A stretch of DNA of 42,753 nt from JBFEUI01 sp041547565 (GTDB taxonomy: Bacteria > Pseudomonadota > Gammaproteobacteria > Thiohalomonadales > Thiohalomonadaceae), in the NCBI GenBank assembly GCA_041547565.1, contig JBFEUI010000010.1, positions 1 to 42,753 on the forward strand, in the 5' to 3' direction. Position numbers and translations under genes: made by a program. This document shows, piece by piece, positions 14,873 through 23,121 of the stretch (positions are counted from its first letter, which is position 1; every line of letters begins with the position of its first letter). A model generated the notes under the pieces. That model did not search any database. It saw only the letters and a program-made list of their open reading frames with translations, and had not been told where the DNA came from.

Positions 14873-16333
14873 CTAGACGCGATAGTTCGGCGCCTCCTTG
14901 GTGATCTGCACATCGTGCACATGACTCTCGGCCATGCCGGCGCCGGTCACGCGCACAAACTGCGGTCTGGTACGCATCTCGTCGATGGTCTTGCAGCCGG
15001 TATAGCCCATGGAGGAACGCAGGCCGCCGAGCATCTGGTGAATAACCGGCTGCATCGAGCCTTTAAACGGTACGCGCCCCTCGATGCCCTCGGGCACCAG
15101 CTTCTCTTTTTCGCTGCTCTCCTGGAAGTAGCGGTCTGAAGAGCCCTGCGAACCGCCCATCGCACCGAGCGACCCCATGCCACGGTAGGACTTGTAGGAA
15201 CGCCCCTGGAACAGTTCGACCTCACCGGGCGCCTCCTCGGTGCCGGCAAACATCGAACCGACCATGATGGAGTAGGCACCGGCGACAATGGCCTTGGCCA
15301 TGTCGCCGGAGTAGCGGATACCGCCATCGGCGATCAGCGGTACACCGGTGCCCTCAAGGGCGCTTGCCACGTTATCCACGGCGGTGATCTGCGGTACACC
15401 CACGCCAGCCACGATACGCGTGGTGCAGATGGAACCGGGGCCGATACCCACTTTGACCGCATCGGCGCCGGCCTCGACCAGCGCACGGGCCGCATCGCCG
15501 GTGGCGATATTGCCGCCAATCACCTGTAGCTCGGGGAAATTCTTCTTCACCCAGGCGACACGGTCCAGCACACCCTGGGAGTGGCCGTGGGCGGTATCCA
15601 CGACGATAACATCAACGCCTGCGGCGGCGAGGGCCGCAACACGCTCATCGGTGCCCGCACCCACACCTACCGCGGCGCCACACCGCAGCCGGCCCTGCTC
15701 ATCCTTGCAGGCATTGGGCTTGTCCGTAGCTTTCTGGATATCCTTGACGGTGACCATGCCGCGCAGGTGGAATCCGTCATCCACCACCAGCACCTTTTCG
15801 ATGCGGTGTTCGTGCAACAGCGCCTGTACCTCTGCCTTGCTCGCCCCCTCCTTGACGGTAACCAACCGCTCCTTTGGGGTCATGATGGTGGACACCGGGT
15901 TGTCATAGCCGGTCTCGAAACGCAGGTCGCGGCTGGTAACGATACCGACCAGTTCCTCGCCATCCACTACCGGCACGCCAGAGATCTTCTCGGCACGTGT
16001 CAGTTCCAGCACCGCCTGGATGCTGGTGGTGGGGCTGACGGTGATCGGGTCCTTGATCACACCGCTCTCGAATTTCTTCACCTGGCGCACCTGGGCGGCC
16101 TGTTCCTCGGCGGTCATATTCTTGTGAATAATGCCGATCCCCCCCTCCTGGGCCAGCGCGATGGCCAGACGCGCCTCGGTCACGGTGTCCATGGCGGCTG
16201 ATACGAGCGGGATGTTCAGCTCGATCTCACGGGTCAGCTTGGTCCGCAGGTCAACATCCTTGGGCAAAACGGCCGAGTGTGCCGGCACGAGAAGAACGTC
16301 ATCAAAAGTGAGGGCTTCCTGAACGATGCGCAT
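14873..16333 (-). CDS. guaB: IMP dehydrogenase
   Basis: A 486-residue IMP dehydrogenase, which oxidises IMP to XMP with NAD in guanine nucleotide synthesis. It has the N-terminal EALTFDDVLLVPAHS, an inserted CBS pair (about residues 93-205), the catalytic Cys in GPGSICTTR, the GGIRYSGD phosphate site and the flap region YRGMGSLGAM. The length matches the E. coli enzyme. A good promoter precedes it (16375-16403). In many gammaproteobacteria guaA follows directly, but here a terminator and fccAB occupy that place. The xseA side of the usual neighbourhood is kept. Confidence 0.97.
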   Translation of the reverse strand: MRIVQEALTFDDVLLVPAHSAVLPKDVDLRTKLTREIELNIPLVSAAMDTVTEARLAIALAQEGGIGIIHKNMTAEEQAAQVRQVKKFESGVIKDPITVSPTTSIQAVLELTRAEKISGVPVVDGEELVGIVTSRDLRFETGYDNPVSTIMTPKERLVTVKEGASKAEVQALLHEHRIEKVLVVDDGFHLRGMVTVKDIQKATDKPNACKDEQGRLRCGAAVGVGAGTDERVAALAAAGVDVIVVDTAHGHSQGVLDRVAWVKKNFPELQVIGGNIATGDAARALVEAGADAVKVGIGPGSICTTRIVAGVGVPQITAVDNVASALEGTGVPLIADGGIRYSGDMAKAIVAGAYSIMVGSMFAGTEEAPGEVELFQGRSYKSYRGMGSLGAMGGSQGSSDRYFQESSEKEKLVPEGIEGRVPFKGSMQPVIHQMLGGLRSSMGYTGCKTIDEMRTRPQFVRVTGAGMAESHVHDVQITKEAPNYRV

Positions 16334-16374
16334 ATAGATTATCCACTTTTATCTGGTCATTAGAATAACCGTTA

Positions 16375-16403
16375 ATTATATGATCTGCTGGGTCGGGGGT
16401 AAA
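16375..16403 (-). promoter_or_regulatory. Candidate guaB promoter
   Basis: On the minus strand a -35 TTTACC (16403-16398) and a perfect -10 TATAAT (16380-16375) are separated by 17 bp. The predicted start would give a leader of about 35 bases before the guaB ATG. Confidence 0.55.
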
Positions 16404-16556
16404 CCGGCTGACCTGTTGTCGCCCCTATTTTTCTCCCTCGTGGAATAAATGCCGCAGTTGACGCATCTCTATGGTCGATGACGCGCCTTTTTGCCCGGCA
16501 CGGCAACAAACAATAACTATATTAAATAGAACACCGACACACGAGGAGTATGGTTT

Positions 16557-16850
16557 ATGAAAAAGTTCCTGACGCTGATTGCAGGCGCCACCCTGCTTGG
16601 CGCCTGCGCCACGCAGCCAAAGGCGCTGGCGCCTACCGAAGAGAATGCGGCCAAGTCCATTGCCGCCGCCGAAACTGCGAACAAAAAGGCTGCCGCCGCG
16701 GGTTTTGAATGGCGTGACACGGGAAAAATGCTGAAACAGGCCAAAGAGGCGGCCGCCAAGAAAGACTACGCCAAGGCGATAGAGCTTGCCCAACGCGCCG
16801 AGCGCCAGGGCGAGAACGCGCTGAATCAGGCAGCCAACGCCGCAAAATAG
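16557..16850 (+). CDS. Small lipoprotein resembling SoxXA-binding protein (SoxK/SAXB)
   Basis: A 97-residue lipoprotein: signal with lipobox LLGAC (lipidated Cys17), then an Ala/Lys-rich helical domain. The core GFEWRDTGKMLKQAKEAA followed by KDYAKAIELAQRAERQG fits the SoxXA-binding protein pattern as I recall it, and also resembles DUF4398 lipoproteins. GAGGAG lies eight bases before the ATG. No sox genes are in the window. It stands alone between guaB and xseA with its own terminator. If it is SoxK-like it would help the SoxXA thiosulfate-oxidising cytochrome complex. The lipoprotein call is firm; the Sox role is moderate. Confidence 0.65.
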   Translation: MKKFLTLIAGATLLGACATQPKALAPTEENAAKSIAAAETANKKAAAAGFEWRDTGKMLKQAKEAAAKKDYAKAIELAQRAERQGENALNQAANAAK

Positions 16851-16891
16851 GCTCTTAATCACGAGCTCTCTGGTACCTCCCCAGACCCTTG

Positions 16892-16916
16892 AGGCCGGCC
16901 CAAGCCGGCCTTTTTC
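16892..16916 (+). terminator. Rho-independent terminator after the small lipoprotein gene
   Basis: AGGCCGGC (16892-16899) pairs with GCCGGCCT (16904-16911) around a CCAA loop, followed by a T-rich tract. It isolates the lipoprotein gene from xseA. Confidence 0.88.
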
Positions 16917-17021
16917 TTTTCCACAGTACCGAGACCTGGACAGGAACTACTGCCTCGATACCCCTACCTCACCACGCGTTACCTGACGCTAATCCGCCTT
17001 TTTCTTCCCTGCCATGCACCG

Positions 17022-17027
17022 TACAAT
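17022..17027 (+). promoter_or_regulatory. Candidate -10 element of xseA, leaderless
   Basis: TACAAT ends seven bases before the xseA ATG (17034), so the predicted transcription start would coincide with the start codon. No ribosome-binding site is visible. A convincing -35 is missing. Confidence 0.4.
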
Positions 17028-17033
17028 GGGCCA

Positions 17034-18395
17034 ATGGCTGGAACCACTACTGACAGAGCCGCACCGCGGATCCAAAGGGACGTCTATAGCGTCTCCCGCC
17101 TCAATCATGAGGTTCACGCCTCACTGGAGGGCGGCTTTCCGCTGTTGTGGATAGAGGGCGAGATATCCAACCTTGCCCGTCCCCGCTCCGGCCACCTCTA
17201 CTTCTCTCTCAAGGACCCGAACGCCCAGGTGCGTTGTGCCATGTTCCGCAGCCGGAACATGCGGCTGGGCTTCGAGGTCGAGGACGGCATGCAGGTCATG
17301 GCCCGGGTGCAGGTCAGTCTGTACGAGCCGCGCGGGGATTTTCAGCTTATCGTCGAACACATGGAGGAGGCCGGCGATGGAGCGTTGCGCCGTGCCTTCG
17401 AAGCACTGAAGCAGCGCCTGCTCAAAGAGGGGCTTTTTGCCGCCGAGCACAAGCAGGTGCTGCCCAAACATCCACATACCATCGGCGTGGTCACCTCACC
17501 CAGCGGGGCAGCGATACACGATATCCTGAGCGTATTGGCACGCCGGGCACCAGGCATCAACATCATCCTCTACCCCACTGCCGTACAGGGCGAGGGGGCC
17601 GCGGAGGAGATCGCCGCAACCATCCGGCTGGCCGCACAGCGCAATGAGTGTGATGTACTTATCGTCGGACGGGGCGGAGGTTCACTGGAGGACCTCTGGG
17701 CATTCAATGAAGAGGTGGTTGCCCGTGCCATCCACGAGTGCCAGCTTCCCGTGGTCAGCGCCGTGGGGCACGAGGTCGACTTCACCATTGCCGATTTTGT
17801 TGCCGACCACAGGTCGCCAACACCGTCGGCAGCCGCCGAACTGCTCAGCCCCGACCTGCAGGAACTGCACAAGCGGCTCCGGCAGATGGCTGCACACCTG
17901 GAACAGGCGGTGGCTCGCAGGATACGAGACAATCTACAGCGTCTGCGTTGGTTACAGCACCGCCTGCCTCACCCCGGTCGACGGCTCCAGGAGATCGGCC
18001 AACGCCTGGATGACCTGGAGCAGCGCATGCAACTGGCACAACTGGCTTTAGCACGTCATCGCCACAGCAGGATTTCTGAGCTGTCTGCACGGCTCATGGG
18101 CCAGCATCCCGGACACCGGCTGCGCCTGCTGGGTGAAAAATCCCGGGCCCTGTCGCAGCGCCTGCAAATGGCCATGCCCCGCATCATGGAAAACAGAGGC
18201 AGACAGCTTGCCGCCGCCGCACACAGTCTGGATACAGTCAGCCCACTGGCCACACTTGGCCGGGGCTACGCCATTGTCAGTCGCACCGACGGTACAGTGG
18301 TGAGAAACAGCGATGAGGTAACCATTGGTGAACGCGTTAGCGCACGACTCGGACAAGGCCGGCTCGTGTGCCGTGTTGAGGAAAAATTAAGATGA
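17034..18395 (+). CDS. xseA: Exodeoxyribonuclease VII large subunit
   Basis: A 453-residue catalytic subunit of exonuclease VII, which degrades single-stranded DNA with XseB. The N-terminal OB fold (about residues 17-115) includes YSVSRLN, WIEGEISNL and GHLYFSLKD. The catalytic core has GVVTSPSGAAIHDI, VGRGGGSLEDLWAFNEE and VGHEVDFTIADFVADHRSPTP (split here across adjacent motifs). A coiled-coil helical arm follows (about 270-390), then the C-terminal LGRGYAIV. The ATG at 17034 lacks a ribosome-binding site and may be leaderless. Its stop overlaps the next ATG (ATGA). Proximity to guaB is conserved in gammaproteobacteria. Confidence 0.96.
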   Translation: MAGTTTDRAAPRIQRDVYSVSRLNHEVHASLEGGFPLLWIEGEISNLARPRSGHLYFSLKDPNAQVRCAMFRSRNMRLGFEVEDGMQVMARVQVSLYEPRGDFQLIVEHMEEAGDGALRRAFEALKQRLLKEGLFAAEHKQVLPKHPHTIGVVTSPSGAAIHDILSVLARRAPGINIILYPTAVQGEGAAEEIAATIRLAAQRNECDVLIVGRGGGSLEDLWAFNEEVVARAIHECQLPVVSAVGHEVDFTIADFVADHRSPTPSAAAELLSPDLQELHKRLRQMAAHLEQAVARRIRDNLQRLRWLQHRLPHPGRRLQEIGQRLDDLEQRMQLAQLALARHRHSRISELSARLMGQHPGHRLRLLGEKSRALSQRLQMAMPRIMENRGRQLAAAAHSLDTVSPLATLGRGYAIVSRTDGTVVRNSDEVTIGERVSARLGQGRLVCRVEEKLR

Positions 18396-19243
18396 TCCGA
18401 TTCAGTCACGTATTGTTAGCACTACTGCTGCCGTTGGTTGCCGTTAATGCAGCGGAGCTGCCACGCGAGGAAGTCGTACCCGGCGGCATCGCGATCATCC
18501 AGCTGGCACAGTCCGCTGGCGAGCGGCCCAGGGCCTACTACCGGGGCAAACAGGTCATGGTGGTAGAAAGCCAGGGTCGCTGGCATGCCGTAGTCGGCCT
18601 GTCACTTTCCGCCAAGCCCGGGCGCCATACCCTGCGGGTACACCAGCCTTCCGGCAATAACGCTGAACGCGTGTTCGAGGTACGGGACAAAAAATACCTG
18701 GAACAGCATATCACCCTGAAGAACAAGCGCATGGTCAACCCGTACAAAAACGATCTGAAACGTATCCGCGGGGAACAAAAACGCAGCCGCGAGGCGTTCG
18801 CCACATGGCGCGAACAGGCCGGCATCGACGCCCGTTTTCTGCTTCCGGTCAGCGGCCGGATGAGTGGACCGTTCGGTAAAAAGCGTTTTTTCAACGGCCA
18901 GCCACGCAAGCCCCACAGCGGTCTGGATATCGCCGCACCAAAGGGAACGCCGGTGCGCGCCCCGGCGGCAGGCACAGTGGTTGAAACAGGGAACTATTTC
19001 TTTAACGGCAACACCGTGTTTATCGACCACGGGCAGGGGCTGGTCACCATGTACTGCCACCTTGACAGTATCGATGTGAAAATCGGAGATACGGTGAGCA
19101 AGGGGCAAACCATTGCCAGGGTAGGTGCAACCGGCCGTGTGACCGGTCCGCACCTGCACTGGAGTGTCAGCCTGAACAATTCACGCGTCGACCCGGTGCT
19201 GTTCCTGTCGACCGAAACGGTCGCCGCACTACAGCCAAAATAG
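18392..19243 (+). CDS. Periplasmic M23-family peptidase (LytM domain)
   Basis: A 283-residue exported protein with a signal peptide (residues 1-20), an N-terminal beta-rich domain (about 25-150) and a C-terminal M23 metallopeptidase domain. Zinc ligands are visible in HSGLDIAAPKGTPV and in GPHLHW. It should cut peptidoglycan cross-links or regulate an amidase. The catalytic motifs look intact, which favours an active enzyme. Its ATG overlaps the xseA stop by four bases, so the two are translationally coupled. This pairing with xseA is frequent in sulfur-oxidising and related gammaproteobacteria, as far as I recall. Confidence 0.9.
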   Translation: MIRFSHVLLALLLPLVAVNAAELPREEVVPGGIAIIQLAQSAGERPRAYYRGKQVMVVESQGRWHAVVGLSLSAKPGRHTLRVHQPSGNNAERVFEVRDKKYLEQHITLKNKRMVNPYKNDLKRIRGEQKRSREAFATWREQAGIDARFLLPVSGRMSGPFGKKRFFNGQPRKPHSGLDIAAPKGTPVRAPAAGTVVETGNYFFNGNTVFIDHGQGLVTMYCHLDSIDVKIGDTVSKGQTIARVGATGRVTGPHLHWSVSLNNSRVDPVLFLSTETVAALQPK

Positions 19244-19276
19244 CCGCTGCGGTAACCGTTCAATGCCACGCAAATC

Positions 19277-19951
19277 ATGACCGAGGAGTTTTCAGTTCGC
19301 AATCGTGACTGGCTGGAACGCTGGGAAAGCGGTAATACAGGCTGGCACCACCAGGAGTTCAACCCCCACCTGCTTGCCTTCTGGCAGCGCCTCGAACTGG
19401 CGACACCATGCCGCGTGCTTGTGCCGCTATGCGGCAAGAGCCGCGACATGGTGTGGCTTGCCGAACAGGGCCACAGCATCGTCGGTGTGGAGCTGAGCCC
19501 GCTGGCGGTGGAGGGATTCTTTCGCGAGCAAGGGCTGGAACCGGAACGGAAAATTGCTGGGGGTTTTGAGTGCTGGGAGGCCGGACCCTACCAGATCCTG
19601 TGTGGTGATATTTTCAACTTGCACCCGGACCATATCGGGCATGTCGATGCGGTGTATGATCGCGCCTCGCTGGTGGCGCTCAATGCACAACAGCGGGCGC
19701 AATACGCCGGATTGCTGGCCCGGCTGCTACCCGGCAATTGCAAGGTATTGCTGGTGGCGATGGATTATGACCAGAGGCAGATGGCCGGACCGCCCTACTG
19801 CGTTGATGGCGAGGAAGTCGAACGACTGTTTCAAGCGCACTTTGCCGTCACGCTGCTCGACTCGCTCGACCTGCTGAAGGAGACCGAACGTTATGCCGGA
19901 CTCGGCCTGAGTCACATGCGGGAGCAGATCTACTGTCTCAGGTGTGATTGA
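19277..19951 (+). CDS. tpm: Thiopurine S-methyltransferase
   Basis: A 224-residue SAM-dependent methyltransferase of the TPMT family. The bacterial TPMT signature is clear: the N-terminal WxxGxTGWHH (WESGNTGWHH), NPHL, the SAM site VPLCGKSRDMVWLAEQGH, VGVELS, YDRASLVALN and the C-terminal half with YDQ and GPPYCV. In bacteria these enzymes methylate selenium and tellurium compounds and thiols. The length is standard (about 217-225). It begins 33 bp after the M23 gene and could be in the same transcript. A weak stem of seven pairs (AACCGGC with GCCGGTT) follows the stop. Confidence 0.93.
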   Translation: MTEEFSVRNRDWLERWESGNTGWHHQEFNPHLLAFWQRLELATPCRVLVPLCGKSRDMVWLAEQGHSIVGVELSPLAVEGFFREQGLEPERKIAGGFECWEAGPYQILCGDIFNLHPDHIGHVDAVYDRASLVALNAQQRAQYAGLLARLLPGNCKVLLVAMDYDQRQMAGPPYCVDGEEVERLFQAHFAVTLLDSLDLLKETERYAGLGLSHMREQIYCLRCD

Positions 19952-20018
19952 ACCGGCCCCGGAGATTCAGGTCAAGCCGGTTTTGTTCGCTATCCGCGGG
20001 GAAAGAACGGGGCAATAT

Positions 20019-20180
20019 TCAGCCGATTATGCTGATAACAGCGTATGCCGAGGAGCTCGCCAGCAGCAGCGCAACCGCGAGCATAACCTTGCTGCGTCGC
20101 TTCTCCTGCTCATGATGCAACGCCATCCGTTCCTGCGCATTTTCACGCAGCCCTTTCAACTCATCATTGCTAAACGCCAT
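20019..20180 (-). CDS. Small single-span membrane protein, unknown
   Basis: A 53-residue protein beginning MAFSNDELKGLREN. The first 30 residues are charged and helical (including HHEQEKRRSK) and the last 20 form a hydrophobic segment (VMLAVALLLASSSAYAVISI), which suggests a tail-anchored or N-in inner-membrane protein. A strong ribosome-binding site (AAAGGAGA, eight bases before the ATG) decides the start; the frame is open much further upstream but without a good start. I do not recognise the family. It lies on the minus strand downstream of der. Confidence 0.65.
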   Translation of the reverse strand: MAFSNDELKGLRENAQERMALHHEQEKRRSKVMLAVALLLASSSAYAVISIIG

Positions 20181-20496
20181 CGTAATGTCTCCTTTAATCG
20201 AAACTGTCAAACAGCAGTGCATCCAGCACTTGGCAGGCATGCAACAGCGCCACACGGGGAAACCCGGCAGCCCACGGTCAATACGGTGCAGCGGAATATA
20301 GCAGGGAACAGGCGAAGAGAATAACGCTAGGGATAAAAATACAGAATTTACCAACAGAAAATTAGGAAATACCCATATTTAGACCCTGTTTAAGGTGTGG
20401 TTTAAGGGCTGCCGCCCCCAGCTGTGGTAGCGGTGATAAAGATGGGGCTGGTCTGCCCACCAGCCGGAGCGCACCCTGCAACAGGGTGCCATGGCA
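20181..20496. other. Intergenic region between der and the 53-residue protein gene
   Basis: No gene is visible. The der-proximal part has two adjacent hairpins (20446-20489). The middle has a direct repeat of GTTTAAGG at 20388-20395 and 20400-20407 (12-bp pitch), next to an AT-rich stretch that may hold the promoter of the small gene. Nothing else is recognised. Confidence 0.5.
20446..20489 (-). repeat. Two adjacent hairpins after der
   Basis: GGCTGGT/ACCAGCC (20446-20452 with 20459-20465) and GCACCCTG/CAGGGTGC (20471-20478 with 20482-20489) are perfect inverted repeats with loops of six and three bases. They start eight bases after the der stop on the minus strand. No T tract follows, so they look more like mRNA 3'-end stabilisers than intrinsic terminators. 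Confidence 0.5.
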
Positions 20497-21903
20497 CTAC
20501 CTGCCCTTTTTCTTTTCACGCTTTTTGACGAACTTCATCATGCGTTTTTTCTTCGCCATCTGGCGCGATGTCAGCTTGTTCTTCTTGTCAGCATACGGGT
20601 TGGCGGCCGATTTGAATTCGATCCTGATCGGCGTCCCCTGCAGCTTGAGCTGCTTGCGAAAGGCGTTCTCCAGGTAGCGCTTGTAACTGCCCGGCACGGC
20701 ATCGGTCTGGTTGCCGTGGATGACGATAATCGGCGGATTCTTGCCGCCCTGGTGGGCGTAGCGCAGCTTGATGCGCCGCCCCCTCACCAGCGGGGGCTGG
20801 TGGCTGTTGATGGCCCCCTCCAGCATCTCGGTCAATTCCGGCGTGGAGAATTTGCGCATCGCCGAGGCGTAGGCCTTTTGCACCGACTCGAACAGATGCC
20901 CCACGTTGGTCCCGTGCAGCGCCGAAATGAAGTGCACCTTGGCAAAATCGAGAAACGGCAGCTTGACGTCGAGATCACGCTTGACCGCATCGCGCTGCTC
21001 AGGCGTAAGACCGTCCCACTTGTTGATGGCGATCACCAGGGCGCGGCCGGCGTCCAGCACAAAACCGAGCAGGTGGGCATCCTGTTCACTGATACCCTCG
21101 CGCGCATCAAGCACCATAATCACCACGTTGGCCTCGCTTATGGCCTGCAGGGTCTTGATAACGCTGAATTTCTCGATATGCTCCTTGACCCGTGCACGGC
21201 GGCGCACACCGGCAGTATCGATCAGGGTGTACTCCTGTTCATCGCGCACAAAGGGGATGAAAATACTGTCGCGGGTGGTACCCGGCATGTCATAGACCAC
21301 GACGCGCTCTTCACCCAGTATGCGGTTGACCAGTGTCGACTTGCCCACATTGGGGCGGCCGATAATCGCCACCTTGATGCCGCCTTCCTCTTCCTCCTCT
21401 TCCCCCTCCTGGTAGGGGAATTGCGCCAGAACCTGGTGGATCATGGTCTTCACCCCGCGGTTGTGGGCCGCGGCAATCGCCACCGGCTCCCCCAGTCCCA
21501 TCGAGAAGAATTCACTGCGCGCAATCTCTGCATCGACACGGTCGGTTTTGTTCACCACCAGCGTAACCGGCTTGCCGCACTGGCGCAGGGAACCGGCGAT
21601 CGCCTCGTCCGCCGCAGACAGGCCGTCACGACCGTCCACCATGAACAGCACCGCGTCGGATTCGCCGATGGCCGCCAGCACCTGCTGCGCCATCTCCCCG
21701 TCAATGCCCTGTTCATCGCCACTCAGCCCCCCGGTATCCACAACCAGGTAGGGCTGGTCACCGACCTTGCCGGTGCCATACTGGCGGTCGCGGGTCAGAC
21801 CCGGATAGTCGGCCACAATTGCATCCCTGGTGCGGGTTAGCGCATTGAACAGGGTGGATTTACCGACATTGGGACGCCCGACCAGGGCGATAACGGGTTT
21901 CAT
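20497..21903 (-). CDS. der: Ribosome biogenesis GTPase Der (EngA)
   Basis: A 468-residue protein with two tandem GTPase domains, each with a P-loop GRPNVGKST (near residues 8 and 182) and DTGG/DTAG, NKTD and NKWD motifs, followed by a KH-like C-terminal domain. The tail is strongly basic (KKKRMMKFVKKREKKKG). It acts in 50S subunit assembly. An acidic run of seven Glu with one Gly (EGEEEEEEGG) lies in the linker between the G domains. It begins three bases after the bamB stop, the usual bamB-der pair. Confidence 0.97.
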   Translation of the reverse strand: MKPVIALVGRPNVGKSTLFNALTRTRDAIVADYPGLTRDRQYGTGKVGDQPYLVVDTGGLSGDEQGIDGEMAQQVLAAIGESDAVLFMVDGRDGLSAADEAIAGSLRQCGKPVTLVVNKTDRVDAEIARSEFFSMGLGEPVAIAAAHNRGVKTMIHQVLAQFPYQEGEEEEEEGGIKVAIIGRPNVGKSTLVNRILGEERVVVYDMPGTTRDSIFIPFVRDEQEYTLIDTAGVRRRARVKEHIEKFSVIKTLQAISEANVVIMVLDAREGISEQDAHLLGFVLDAGRALVIAINKWDGLTPEQRDAVKRDLDVKLPFLDFAKVHFISALHGTNVGHLFESVQKAYASAMRKFSTPELTEMLEGAINSHQPPLVRGRRIKLRYAHQGGKNPPIIVIHGNQTDAVPGSYKRYLENAFRKQLKLQGTPIRIEFKSAANPYADKKNKLTSRQMAKKKRMMKFVKKREKKKGR

Positions 21904-21906
21904 CGC

Positions 21907-23118
21907 TTATTCGCCTGCCTCTAGCGGCTTAACCTGAAACACATTGAGCACACCGCGCTTGTCCATGGCGTAGATGTTGCTGCCGCTCACCACAGGTGTG
22001 CCGATCACTCCGCGGTCTTCCTTGTAGTCACTCACGGTCAGCGGGTCTTCCACCGGCCAGTAGTGCTCCCAGTCCTCAACCCGGCTGCGACCTGCAATAT
22101 GGCCATCCTCCTGGGCGAACCAATGCAGGTAGCCCTCGAAATCACCCACCATCAGGTAGCGCCCCTGAATCAACGGGGTACCGAGCGAACGGCCACGCAC
22201 CAGGCCCTGTTTCCACAGTGTGCCGCCACTGTTGCGGTCAAGCGCCCAGATTTCACTGTTCTTGTCACTGACAAACAGTGTGTTGCCGGCCATGGCCATA
22301 CCGCTGTAGGCGCCGATTTCACGCTCCCACAACTTGCGGCCGTTCGCCAGCAGCAGTGCTGCCACACGGTTCTGGTAGCTGGCGGCATACAATACCCCCC
22401 GATCGAGCACCAGCGTGGCATCCACATCCGCCATACGCTCCAACTCGGTGCGACCTCTGGGCACCGCCAGGGTAGTCTGCCAGCGCATCTGACCGCTAGC
22501 CAGATCCAGGGCGACGATCTTGCCATTGGCAAAACCGCAGACCACCAGACCGCTGCCGATCACCGGCTCACTGTTACCACGCAGGCTCAAGGTCGGTACC
22601 GGGTGCTGGTAGTGCCACAGCCTGCTGCCGTTGCTGGCCTGCAGCGCCGTCACGCCGCCATCGACGGTGCGCACGATTACAAGTTCGGCGATCCGCATGG
22701 GGGCGCTGAGCACCTCGCTGCTTACCTCACTGCGCCACACCTCGCTACCGTCAGCGCTGCTCAGCGCTATCACCTCGGCATCACCGCCGAGCAACAGCAT
22801 ATCACCACCGTCACCGGGACCGGCACTGAGCGGCCGCTCCAGTCCAACGCGCCACAGCCTGTGTCCGTCGGCCTCGTTGAAGGCGGCCACGGCACCGCCG
22901 CGGTTGGCTTGGTACACCTGTTCGCCCTTGACCAGTGGTGCCATACGCAGATAGTGACGCCCGACACCCTGCCCCAGCTGAACGGTCCAGCGCGAGCTTA
23001 CCTCCAGTTCGGGGGTAAACGGCTTCAATTCGGCAGGCGGAATCGTCGGCCGCGTGGAGGAGCCGCTACACGCACCCAGCAGCAGGACGGCCAGTAGAAG
23101 AGTTACATTGCGAAACAC
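21907..23118 (-). CDS. bamB: Outer membrane assembly lipoprotein BamB
   Basis: A 403-residue lipoprotein of the BAM complex. The lipobox LLGAC places the lipidated Cys at residue 17. The rest is an eight-bladed beta-propeller with repeated PQQ-like motifs such as VIALSSADGSEVWR, VTALQASNGSRLWHY and IVALDLASGQMRWQT. It starts at a GTG with GAGGAAAA about ten bases upstream; no better in-frame ATG exists. It lies between yfgM and der in the standard order. Confidence 0.96.
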   Translation of the reverse strand: MFRNVTLLLAVLLLGACSGSSTRPTIPPAELKPFTPELEVSSRWTVQLGQGVGRHYLRMAPLVKGEQVYQANRGGAVAAFNEADGHRLWRVGLERPLSAGPGDGGDMLLLGGDAEVIALSSADGSEVWRSEVSSEVLSAPMRIAELVIVRTVDGGVTALQASNGSRLWHYQHPVPTLSLRGNSEPVIGSGLVVCGFANGKIVALDLASGQMRWQTTLAVPRGRTELERMADVDATLVLDRGVLYAASYQNRVAALLLANGRKLWEREIGAYSGMAMAGNTLFVSDKNSEIWALDRNSGGTLWKQGLVRGRSLGTPLIQGRYLMVGDFEGYLHWFAQEDGHIAGRSRVEDWEHYWPVEDPLTVSDYKEDRGVIGTPVVSGSNIYAMDKRGVLNVFQVKPLEAGE

Positions 23119-23121
23119 CGG

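Noticed and set aside
19946..19990. Possible terminator after tpm
   Set aside because: The stem AACCGGC/GCCGGTT has an 18-base loop and only a short T tract, too weak to call.
20491..21840. Plus-strand open frame of 449 codons over der
   Set aside because: It mirrors the Der GTPase gene. Its protein has the low-complexity His/Arg-rich look of a shadow frame.
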